Assembly: GCA_963747735.1 (NCBI GenBank) | Contig: CAVVGE010000001.1 | Span: 186,001-250,000 of the forward strand | DNA from: AP-15 sp963747735 | GTDB taxonomy: Bacteria; Pseudomonadota; Alphaproteobacteria; ATCC43930; CGMCC-115725 | Length of the DNA: 64,000 bases | Direction of reading: 5' to 3' | Shown here: positions 43,777-53,400 of the stretch, one piece after another | Position numbering within the stretch: the first letter of the stretch is position 1 | Layout: each line of letters begins with the position of its first letter | Translations under genes and position numbers: made by a program | Notes under the pieces: model-generated | Told to the model about the DNA's origin: nothing | Database searches by the model: none | Seen by the model: the letters and a program-made list of their open reading frames with translations, nothing else

Positions 43777-44430
43777 GTGACCCGCTTCTATTGCGAGGGG
43801 CGGGGCTTGTCCACCGTGCTCGATAATGCCGCTCCGGAGGGGTTCCCGCCCGCCGACCCGATGCCGCCGGAGATCGCGGCGCTGCGCGACGGCGGCGCAC
43901 CGGTCTGGATTTTCGCCTATGGCTCGCTGATCTGGCAGCCGGAATTCGCGCATGCTGCGGCCGAGCCGGCCCGGCTCCACGGCTGGCACCGCAGCTTCTG
44001 CCTCTATTCCTACGATTACCGCGGCAGCAAGACACGCCCCGGCCTGACCCTCGGCCTCGACCGTGGCGGCTCGTGTCGCGGCATTGCCTATTGCCTCGCG
44101 CCGGAGAGCTTGGCCGAGGCGCTCGACCGGATTTGGCTGCGCGAGATGACCGCACCCAGGGTCTATGACCTCCGTTCCGTGAGCGTGCGGACGGGCAAGG
44201 GCGCCAGAGCGACCCTCGCCTTCACGGTCAGACGCAACCACCGGGATTACGCCGGTCGCCTGCCGCTCGACGAGGCCGCGCGCATCATTGCCGGTGCCGC
44301 CGGCCGCCGCGGTGCCTGCCGCGACTATCTCGACAGCACCCTGTGCCATCTGGCGGCGCACGGCATCGCCGACCGGCCGCTGCGCCGGCTCGCGGCGCGC
44401 GTCGAAGCCATCGCATCGACGGGTTTGTAA
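43777..44430 (+). CDS. chaC: gamma-glutamylcyclotransferase (ChaC-like)
   Basis: 217 residues from GTG 43777; a TTG at 43807 is an alternative. The ligand-binding motif VWIFAYGSLIWQPEF, LHGWHRSFCLYSYDYRGSK, GLTLGLDRGGSCRGIAYCL and WLREM with its glutamate match ChaC, which degrades glutathione to 5-oxoproline and Cys-Gly. Located divergent from gloB, another glutathione gene, with overlapping 5' regions. Confidence 0.88.
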   Translation: MTRFYCEGRGLSTVLDNAAPEGFPPADPMPPEIAALRDGGAPVWIFAYGSLIWQPEFAHAAAEPARLHGWHRSFCLYSYDYRGSKTRPGLTLGLDRGGSCRGIAYCLAPESLAEALDRIWLREMTAPRVYDLRSVSVRTGKGARATLAFTVRRNHRDYAGRLPLDEAARIIAGAAGRRGACRDYLDSTLCHLAAHGIADRPLRRLAARVEAIASTGL

Positions 44431-44487
44431 GGGGCGCCGGCGCCGGCTACGATCGCGCTACCGACCAAACATGCGAGGCCGACCGCG

Positions 44488-45362
44488 ATGCCCACCAGTT
44501 TTACGGTCAACGACATGACGATCCATCGCATCATCGAGCAGGAGGCCGGCTTTACGCCGATCCTCGAATTCCTGCCGAGCCTGAGCCCGGAGCGGCTCGA
44601 CGAAAACCGCTCGTGGCTGGTGCCCGGCGCGCTCGACGCGGCCGGCATGGCCGTCCTGTGCTTCCAATCCTATGTCGTCAAGACGCCGCACCACACGATC
44701 CTCGTCGATGCCTGCATCGGCAACGACAAGAATCCTTCCCGCACCGGCCGACCTGGCACCGCAAGACCGACAGCAACTGGATGGGAGCGCTGAACGCCGC
44801 CGGCGTCGGGGTGGACGACATCGACTTTGTCATGTGCACGCATCTGCACGGCGACCATGTCGGCTGGAACACGCGGCGCGAGAACGGCCGCTGGGTCCCG
44901 ACTTTCCCCAACGCCAAGTACCTCTTCTCGAAAAAGGAATACGAATATTGGGAGGGGGTGGATCGCGAGACCCCGCTCGACCCGATGCGCGACAGCGTCT
45001 TGCCGATCATCGACGCGAAGAAGGCCGAGCTCGTCACCAGCGATCATGCGCTGAACGACCACATCCGGCTCGTCCCGACCCCCGGCCACACCCCCGACCA
45101 TTTCGCGGTCTCGGCCGGCCGCGGCGGCGAGCAGGCTGTGTTCACCGGCGATTTGATCCATTCGCCGATCCAGGCGCGCTATCCCGATCTCGTCATGCGC
45201 GTCGATTACGATCCGCAGCAGGCGGCTGCGACCCGCCGCGCCTTTCTCGAGCGCTACTGCGACACCGACACCCTGTGCTGCACGATGCACTTCCCCTCGC
45301 CGTCCGTCGGCCACATCAAGCGCTGGGCCGACGGCTTCCGCTGCGAGCCGCTCGCCGGCTGA
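44488..45362 (+). CDS. MBL-fold metallo-hydrolase (frameshifted)
   Basis: Metallo-beta-lactamase fold enzyme with THLHGDHVGWN, VPTPGHTPDHFAV, FTGDLIHSPIQ and CTMHFPSPSVGHI. The first part MPTSFTVNDMTIHRIIEQEA to VDACIGNDKN is in one frame; a base is missing near 44733-44740 and the protein resumes RPTWHRKTDSNWMGALNAAG in the next. Corrected length 291 residues. Resembles lactonase/hydrolase members; substrate unknown. Confidence 0.82.
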
Positions 45363-45464
45363 CCGCCGCGGCCCACCGGGAATCCCCTCGCCCCCGCCGG
45401 CCGGGGGAGAGGAAGGGTGAGGGGGCCGGAGTTGCAACGCCACGCCCTGCTCGCGGTCCCGTCC

Positions 45465-45670
45465 AGAGCGGTTTTCGACCGGGTCGATGCACCCGGCACG
45501 CATCACCCCCACCCCGACCCGCCCCCATCGAGGGGGCGGGAGTACAAATAGAAGTGCTAATACAGGCCCTCCCCCATGATCGGGGAGCCCCCCGGACGGC
45601 CGCCCGCCAGGGCGGGCGTTCCAGGGGTGGGAGGGGGTGAGCGCGGTGCAATTTGGTCGAAAACCGCTCT
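45465..45670. mobile_element. MITE-like element, 206 bp
   Basis: Perfect 16-bp inverted ends AGAGCGGTTTTCGACC (45465-45480) and its complement (45655-45670). The interior is non-coding and packed with GC hairpins: CCCGCCCCC/GGGGGCGGG arms at 45518-45526 and 45532-45540, and CGCCCGCC/GGCGGGCG at 45601-45618. No transposase. An IS1182-family element is inserted two bases inside or at its right border. Confidence 0.65.
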
Positions 45671-45672
45671 AG

Positions 45673-47236
45673 CAGCCTGTCGGATTGACGGCGGGTTTGA
45701 TCATGATACAGTGGATATGGTTGGGGAGACCACCGGATATAGCGATGACGACCTATATGCCGTTTGATCGCGAGCAGCCGTTTCTGCTGCCGCCGGATGT
45801 GAAGGATTGGCTGCCGGCGAACGATATCGCGCATTTTATCGTGGCGGCGGTGGAGCGGGTGCGGCTGGCGGCGTTTCACACCAACGCCCGGCCCAGCGGC
45901 AAGCCGCAATACCATCCGCGGCTGATGCTGGCGCTGCTCGTCTACAGCCATGCCAACGGCGTCTTCTCCTCGCGGCGGATCGAGCGGGCGACGTACCGGG
46001 ACATCGGCACCCGTTTCATCGCCGCCAACACGCACCCCGACCACGACACGATCGCCAGCTTTCGGCGGACCAACAAGCCGGCGTTTGAAGCGGCGTTTTT
46101 GCAGGTTCTGCTGCTGGCGCGCGAGATGGGGCTGCTGCGGCTGGGCACGGTGTCGATCGACGGGACCAAGATCGATGCCAATGCCTCGAAGATCCGCTCG
46201 CTGCGGTACGATCGGGCGCGGGCGCTGCGGGCGAAGCTCGCGGCCGACATCGCCGCGTTGACCGCCAAGGCCGAGGCGGCCGATGCCGAGGACATCGACC
46301 CGCAGGCGCTGCCGGCCGAGATCGCCCGGCGCGAGGCGCTCAAGGCGAAGCTCGACGCTGCCTGCGCCCGGTTGGAAGCGGAAGCCAAGGCCGGGCCGCG
46401 GCCGAACGCCCGCAATATGAAGCCAAGAAGGCAGCCTGCGAGGCCAAGACCGGGCGCGCGCGGCCGGCCGCCCAAGCCGCCCGACGACGCCGCCCGTCGA
46501 CCAACCCCGACCGGCCGGGCCAGCCTGACCGACCCCGATTCGCAGCTGATGCGCAAGTCCAAAGCGCATGAATACCGCCAAGCCTACAACGCTCAGGCGG
46601 TGGTCTGCGCCGAGGGGACGCAGCTCATCCTGGCCACCGGCATGGCCACCACGCCGAGCGACCAGCCGACCTTCGCGGCGACCATCCTGGCGATGCGCGA
46701 GACCGTCGGCCTGCCGCAGGTCGGTGCTGGCCGATGCCGGCTATGCCGGCGGCCCGGCGGTGGCCGAACTCGAAGCCTGCGGCATCGAGCCCCTGGTGGC
46801 GATCGCCCGCACCCAGCCGCACCGGCCGGCCTGGCAGCTCTACGACTTCCGCCCGCCACCCGAGCCCAAGCCCGAGCGCCGCATCACCGAACCGTGGCGC
46901 CTGGCGATGAAGGCCAGGCTGGAGAGCGAAGATGGCAAAGCCCGCTACAAAAAACGCAAACAGACTGTCGAGCCGGTCTTCGGCATCATCAAGAGCGCGA
47001 TCGGGTTCACCCGCTTCCACCTGCGCGGCCGGCAAAAAGTCGCCACCGAGTGGCTGTTGATCGCCCTCGCCTACAACTGCCGCAGACTGCATAACCTGCG
47101 GCCGGCCTAAACTGGGCTGCGCCTGGTAGGTGACCGTGACCGGCGAGCCCGCCGCAGACTGCATAACCTGCGGCCGGCCTAAACCGGGCCAAGCGGGCAC
47201 ATCTCACCCGCCACAACACACCAACCCGACAGGCTG
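45673..47236 (+). mobile_element. IS1182-family insertion sequence, 1564 bp
   Basis: Inverted ends CAGCCTGTCGGATTG at 45673 and the complement of CAGCCTGTCGGGTTG ending at 47236, flanked by the 4-bp palindrome CTAG on each side (45669-45672, 47237-47240). CTAG duplications are known for IS1182 relatives. A 33-bp sequence around the transposase stop is directly repeated at 47080-47112 and 47152-47184. The transposase is frameshifted. Confidence 0.82.
45745..47110 (+). pseudogene. IS1182-family transposase, frameshifted
   Basis: Starts MTTYMPFDREQPFLLPPDVK. The N-terminal DUF772-like part (YHPRLMLALLVYSHANGVFS, RYRDI-like) and DDE core (TVSIDGTKIDANASK, SLTDPDSQLMRKSKAHEYRQ) are clear. Two nearby slips around 46415-46445 garble the AKKAA...KTGRGRPPK linker and cancel each other. 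Another extra base near 46725 moves the rest, VLADAGYAGGPAVAELEACG to YNCRRLHNLRPA, to a different frame. Unlikely to be active unless these are read errors. Confidence 0.82.
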
Positions 47237-47239
47237 CTA

Positions 47240-47414
47240 GCAGGGTGCTGAAAAACGCCGATTGCCCCGGTCCGCACCCTTCGAGACGGCCCTGCGGGCC
47301 TCCTCAGGGTGAGGGAAGCCTCTGAGATATAAAATCCTCATCCTGAGGAGGTCGCCGTAAGGCGGCCGTCTCGAAGGATCGAAACCGACGTGCGGTCATC
47401 TTTCAGCAGCCTGC
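47240..47414. mobile_element. miniature inverted-repeat element, about 175 bp
   Basis: Ends GCAGGGTGCTGAAAAA and the complement of GCAGGCTGCTGAAAGA (2 mismatches) enclose a long imperfect palindrome whose arms begin CCTTCGAGACGGCC (47278-47291) and end GGCCGTCTCGAAGG (47364-47377), with CCTCCTCAGG/CCTGAGGAGG inside. No coding capacity. Directly adjoins the right end of the IS1182-family element. Confidence 0.55.
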
Positions 47415-47460
47415 CAGGGCCGAGATTTCAGCATGTCCCCGCCCGATTCCCGATGTCTTG

Positions 47461-50080
47461 CTAAGCGACAAAGGTTACGTCGCCGGCGGTCAGCGTCGGG
47501 CTATGCGTGAGGGTGGCGATCAGCTCCTGCGAGCTGCCACGCGCGTTGCCGTGGGCGTCGTAAAAGAGGCGGCCGTTGGTCGTGTCGTAAGCAAAGCGTT
47601 GCGCCGCAGTGGTAAAGCTGCCGGTCGCATTCGCGGTGAACAGGGCCGCCGCCATGGGCGCCGCGCCGAGGCCGAACCCCTTTTCGCTGAGCGCGAGCTT
47701 GTCGGTGCCGTGGCCGAAATCGGCGATCGTATTGGTGTCGGGAGTGGCAGTCGAGCCAGGCACGGTCAATTCGAACACATCCTTGCCGGCGCCGCCCTTC
47801 AGCACCGCGTTGCGCCCGGCGACCAATATGTCGAGCCCGGCCCCGCCCTTCAGCACCGCCTTGTCCGCCGCCGACACCCCGGCTTCGCTCAGCGTGTTGC
47901 CGGCATTGCCGCCATCGACCGTGATCGTGCTGCCGGTGACACCCGGCGAAATTGGCCGTTGCGAGGGTCAGGACATTGCCCGCACCATTGAACAGCACAT
48001 AGGTCTCGACCCCGCCGACGCCGTTGGCGCGGATCGTGCCGGCGCTGGTCAGCCGCAGCTCGTCGTTGCCGCCGCCGCCCTTGACGATATCGGTCGCGGC
48101 GAGGTCCGCCGCCGAAAACCGGAAGACATCGGCGCCGGCCCCGCCGGTGAAGCGGTCGGTCCCCGCGGAGCCGAAAAACGTCACCGCATTGGGGCTCGCA
48201 TGGGCGATCGTCAGCCGCTGCGCCGGCGAGCGGGCGCTGGTATTGCCGGCGACATCGACCTCGCCGGCGCTCAGGCTGTGCGCCCCAACCGCCAGCGGAT
48301 TGAGCGCGACGGTCCACGCCCCGCCGCCTCCGACCGTGGTGCCGCGCAGCGCCTTCGCCCCGTCGAACACGGTGACCCGGTCCCCGGCCTCGCCCGTCCC
48401 GCTGACCGTGACCACATCCCCCGCCGTCCCTTTGTCCGTCCCGACCGCAAAGCCGAGCGCCGACGGGATTGCCGCCAAAATCTTGATCGTCAGCTTCAGC
48501 GCCGCCGAGGCCGCACTCGTCCCGGTCGCCCCGCTCTCCGTCGCGGTCAGCGTGTGCACCCCCGCGGCCAAGGCGCTCGCCGGCGTCACCGACCAGGTGC
48601 CGCCCGCCGCCACCTTCGCAGTGCCGATCGTCTTCCCGCCATCCCGCAACGTCACCTTGTCTCCGGCCACCCCCTTCCCGGTAATGGTCGGGATGGTGAC
48701 ATTGGTGAGGCCGTCGCCCTTCACCCCACTGTCCGATGCAGAGGCCAGCTTCAGCCCAGAGGGCGAAGGTGGCGGGGGGATCGAAACGAGGTCGGCTACC
48801 GAGAGCGGGGCCCTAATTTCTTTTGTTCCGGCGACGGTGCCGTCAGTAACCCAAAGCCCTGTCTCTCCCAATTTGTCGGTCGCGCTGAAGACGACCTCGT
48901 TGCCGACAACGGCTCCGTCAAAATTGACCTCGTTGAAGAAACCGAAAATATACTCGTTGGGCTCCGTTATTTCGAAAGTCCCGGCTGACGTGCCGTCCGT
49001 TACCCAGAGGCCGAGGTGATCGGCTGTATCCTCAGCCTCGAACAGGACCTTGTTGCCGAGGGCAACAAACCTTTCTGCCACTTCGCCGGTCCATTTCAGC
49101 GCCTGGGTCCCCGACGCCGTACCGTCGCTGACAAAGAGATCCGCGATTTCCGGGCCTCCTGCATCGAGAACCTTGTTCCCAAAGGCTGTCAGCGTCCCGC
49201 CCACCGCTTTGAGCTCAGTGGTTCCGGCAGCCGTGCCGTCGGTAACCCAAAGGTCGCCAAAAAATCCCGAGCCGTCGACAAAAAACGCTTTGCCGTCCAC
49301 GACTGTGATGTTTCCGGCGCTGGTGTTTTTGGTCAATTCGTACGTGCCGGCTGCCGTTCCGTCCGTTATCCAGAGCCCGGCGTAGCGGTTGATGTCGATC
49401 CCGGAAAATAGGACCTTGTCGCCAAAGGCGGTGAAATCGCGGGGGCTGAGGCCGCCGGACGGAAACGTCCCGGTCCCGGTGCCTTTCACGGCGAGCGGTT
49501 TCGTTCCCGCCGACGTTCCGTTCGACACCCAGAGGCTATCGTTGCCCCTGTAGTCCGTCGCCGAGAACAGGACCAGATTGCCAAAGCTGAAGAATGGCCC
49601 GGGGTTGAACGGGAGCGGGTAGGGAGGGCCGGCAACCGTAAACGTCGTTGTCCCGCTGTCGGTGCCGTCGGTGACGAGGAATTCCACGGTCGGCGGCAAC
49701 CCCACCTCCGAAGTGGATTGATCATAGATCAGAAACTTATTGCCGACCTGACCAGCCAACCCAGCGGCGAGAGAGAGCCCTATGTTGTTCGCATCGGTTG
49801 TGACGCTGAATGTCGTCGTGCCTGCGACGGACCCATCAGTAACATAGAACTTCAGCTTATCCATTACCGGAAAGCTGATTGTAAATTCTTCATCAACATA
49901 CATAATCTTATTTTTATAACTGTAAAATGACGTGGTAGGTCCTTTTATCAATCCAATATTATGCGTACCAGGGTCAATAATAAGGGGAAGCTGCGTTGTG
50001 CCAACCGCCGTTGCGTCGGTAACCCAGACAGTATCGCCTGAGGCCCCGTCGTTTACAAACAGCGCCTTAGCCGACGACAT
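47461..50080 (-). CDS. ELWxxDGT-repeat exported protein with Ig-like and RTX-type C-terminal domains (frameshifted)
   Basis: About 872 residues after correction. Nine ELWxxDGT-type repeats (VWVTDATAVGT, LWVSNGTSAGT, LWITDGTAAGT, LWVTDGTVAGT and others) fill residues 1-470 and should form a beta-propeller. Two bacterial Ig-like domains follow (TLRDGGKTIGTAKVAAGGTW, VTVFDGAKALRGTTVGGGGA), then a calcium-binding GGAGADVF segment. At about 47944 an extra G shifts the frame; the end GVTGSTITVDGGNAGNTLSE, then KGGAGLDILVAGRN and a secretion-type C-terminus to DVTFVA is in the next frame. No Sec signal peptide, as expected for type I secretion. GGAGGA precedes the ATG. The C-terminal ~105 residues are shared with the next gene. 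Confidence 0.8.
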
Positions 50081-50412
50081 CCATTCCTCCGATGCCCCCG
50101 AGAGCTGCCGATCTCCCGCGAGCTCGTCAGGCTACGGACGGCGCCTGACGCGCTCGACCGGCAGAGGCCGATACCTATGGGGAAAATTGCCTCCAACGTT
50201 CGCACCCACGCAACGATCAAGTCGAGCGCCCGCCTCCCGCTAAAGGACATCTGCCATGGAGAGATTTATCGTTCGAATTACCGATAATGTCCATCTTTTA
50301 TTTATTAATTACAATATTCTTGCCGCCGATTTACATAATAACCTCAAAACGCAGGAGCGGCCGATGCGGGTCACCTCCGCAGGATGCGCGGCAGCCCCTG
50401 ATTCCAATCCGG
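50081..50412. promoter_or_regulatory. AT-rich upstream region of the ELWxxDGT gene
   Basis: 332 bp between two genes on the minus strand. A sharply AT-rich block at about 50268-50345 stands out from the GC-rich surroundings and is the likely promoter region of the ELWxxDGT gene. No operator or ORF recognised. Confidence 0.4.
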
Positions 50413-53400
50413 CTAGGAAACGAAGGTGATGTCGCTGGCGGTGAGGGTGGGGTGGGCGGTGAGGGTGGCGATCTCGCGCGCGCTGCCGGCGCTGCCTTGC
50501 GCGCCGAAAAAGAGCGTGCCTGTCGTGGCGGCGTAGGCGAAGCGCTGGGTCGTGGTGGTGAAAGTGCCGGTCGGGTTGGCGGTGAAGAGGGTCGCCGCAT
50601 CGGGGTTCTTCCCGAGGCCGAAGCCTTTCTCGCTGAACGCGATGTCGTCGAGGTTGTGGGTGAAATCAGCGATCGTGTTGGTGTCGGGGGCGGCGGCCGA
50701 GCCCGGTGTGGTGAGCCGGAACTGATCGGCCCCGGCGCCGCCGATCAGGACATCGTTGCGGCCGGCGATCAGCGTGTCGGCGCCGGAGCCGCCCTCCAGC
50801 AGCGCGGCGTTGGCGCCCAGGATCCCGGCCGCGCTCAATGTGTTGCCGTTGTTGCCGCCGAACACCATGATCAAAGCGCCGCCGCCGAGCCCGGCAAAAT
50901 TGCCGTTTTGCAAGGTCAGATTGTTCGGGCCGCCGCTCGCCAAGAGATAGGTCCCAAAGCCGCTGACCTTGGAGATGCCGAGCGTGCCGGGGCTCGTCAA
51001 ATCGATCGTGTTGACGCCGCTGCCGCCGGTCAGCGTGTCCCGGTTTAGCGCCGCCGCGCTCAGCGTGATGAAATCGTTCTCAAACCCGCCGGTAAATTGG
51101 TCGGTGCCGCCCGCCGCGACATAGGTCAGCGTCTTGCCGGCGCTCGCCGCCGTATCGGCAGCAGCACTCAAAATATTGTTGCCGGTGGCTCCGGCGGTGA
51201 TCGTCACCGCCCCGCCGATCAAGGTCTGGTCGGCGAGCGTGACGGTGTTGTTGCCGGCCGCCAGATCGATCGCGCCGAAATTGCCGACGCCGGCGAGCTT
51301 CAACGTGCCGGCGCTGGTCAGATCGAGCGTGTTCCGGCCGCTGCCGCCGGTCAGGGTATCGCGGCTGACCGCGCCGGCGCTGGCCGTGACAACATCGTTC
51401 TCAAATCCGCCGGTAAAGCTGGCCGTCCCCGAGCCGGTGGTAAAGGTGAAGGTCTTGCCCTTGCTCGACGGGCCGTCCTTCGAGGCGTCGATCGTATCGT
51501 TCTCGAACCCGGCGACAAACGAGCCCGACCCGGTCCGGGTGATGTAGCTGAGCGTCTTGCCCAGGCTCGCCTTGGTGTCGCCGGACGCATCGATGCTGTT
51601 GGTGCCGCTGGCGCCGGCGGTGATCGTCACCGCCCCGCCGCTCAGGGTGGGGTCGGCCAAAGTCACGGCATTGTTGCCGGTCGCCAAGATGACCGTGCTA
51701 AACTTGCTGAGGCCGGCGAGCTTGACCGTGCCGTGATTCGTCAGATCGAGCGTATTATTGCCGGTGCCGCCGGTCAGCGTGTCGCGGCCGACCGCGGCGG
51801 TGTTTGCCTTGACCACATCGTTCTCGAACCCGCCCTTAAAGGTCGCGGTCCCGGAGCCGGCGGTAAAGGTGAATGTCTTGCCGATGCTCGCCTTGGTGTC
51901 GCCCGAGGCGTCGATCTTATCGTCCTCGAACCCGGCGACAAACGAGCCCGAGCCGGTGCCGGTGATGTATTTGAGCGTCGTTCCGGCGCTCGCCTTGGTG
52001 TCGCCCGACGCATCAATGCTGTTCGTGCCGCTGGTGCGGGCGTTGATCGTCACCGCGCTGCCGCCGAGCGTCGGGTCGAACACGGTGACGGTGTTGTCGC
52101 CGCTCGCCAGATTGACCGTGCCGAATTTGCTGACCCCGACTAGGTTGATGGTGCCGGCATTTGTCAGCTTGAGCGTGTTGCTGCCGCTGCCGCCGGTCAA
52201 GGTGTCGCGGCTGACCGCGCCGGCGCCGGCCTCGACGACATCTTTCTCAAACCCGCCGGTGAATTTGTCGGTGCCCGTCCCGGCGAGATAGGTCAGGGTT
52301 TTGCCGGCGCTCGCCGCGGTGTCGCCGAGGGCGCTGACGGTGTTGCTGCCGGTGGCGCCGGCGGTGATCTTCACCACACCGCCGCTCAACGTCGGGTCGC
52401 CGAGGGTGACCGTGTTGTTTCCGACGGCGAGATCGACCGAGCCGAATTTGCTGACCTCGGCGAGCTTGACCGTGCCGGCGCTCGTCAGGTCGAGCGTGTT
52501 CGTGCCCCTGCCGCCGGTCAGCGTCGCCCGGCCGACCGCCGCCGCGCCGATCTTGACCGTGTCGCTTTCGAAGCCACCGGTGAATGTCTCGATGCCGGTG
52601 CCGGCCCGGTAGGTGAGCGTCTTACCGGCGCTCGCCGCGGTGTCACCGAGGGCGCTGACGATATTGTTGCCGCTGCCGGTCGCGGTGATCGTCACCGGCT
52701 TGCCGCTCAAGGTCTTGTCGCCGAGGGTAACATTGTTGTTGCCGGCCGCCAGGCCGATCGCGGCGAAATTGCCGACCCCGGCGAGATCGACCCGGCCGGC
52801 GCTGGTCAGAGTGAGCGTGTTGTTGTTGCCGGTGCCGCCGGTCAGCTTGTCGCCGCCGATCGTGGCGGCGCTCACCTTGACGGCATCGTTCTCGAACCCG
52901 CCGGTAAAGGTCGCGGTCCCGGACCCGGCGGTGAACGAGAACGTGTCGCTGGTGCTGGCCACGGTATCGCGCGACAAGTCGACCACGTCGTTCTCGAACC
53001 CGCCGTTGAACGTGCCCGCCCCCGACAGGCCGATATAGCTCAACGTCTTGCCCGCGCTCTTGGGGGTGTCGGCCGTGGCGTCGATCGTGTTGTCGCTGTC
53101 GGCCTGACCCCTGATCGTCACCCGGCCTCCGCTCAAGGTCGCCTCGGACACGTTGACCGTGCTGTCGCCGGCGGCCAGGTTGACGGTCTGGAACCGGCTC
53201 ACGCCAAACAGATCGACCTGCCCGCTGGTCGTCAGGTCGAGCTTGTTGTTGCCGGTGCCGCCGGTCAGCTTGTCGAGGATAACGCTCTCCGCGTTGACCT
53301 TGACGACATCGTTCTCGAACCCGCCCGTAAAGGTGTCGGTGCCGATCCGGGCGATATAGGTCAGGGTCGTGCCTGCGCTCGCCGCGGTGTCGCGGGCGGC

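Noticed and set aside
44343..45362. 339-codon frame as a full MBL protein
   Set aside because: Only its second half is MBL-like; the first half is out-of-frame translation over chaC and the true MBL start at 44488.
45685..45744. Earlier ATG for the IS1182-family transposase
   Set aside because: The upstream 20 residues overlap the inverted end and are not part of the family; MTTYMPFDREQ at 45745 fits better.
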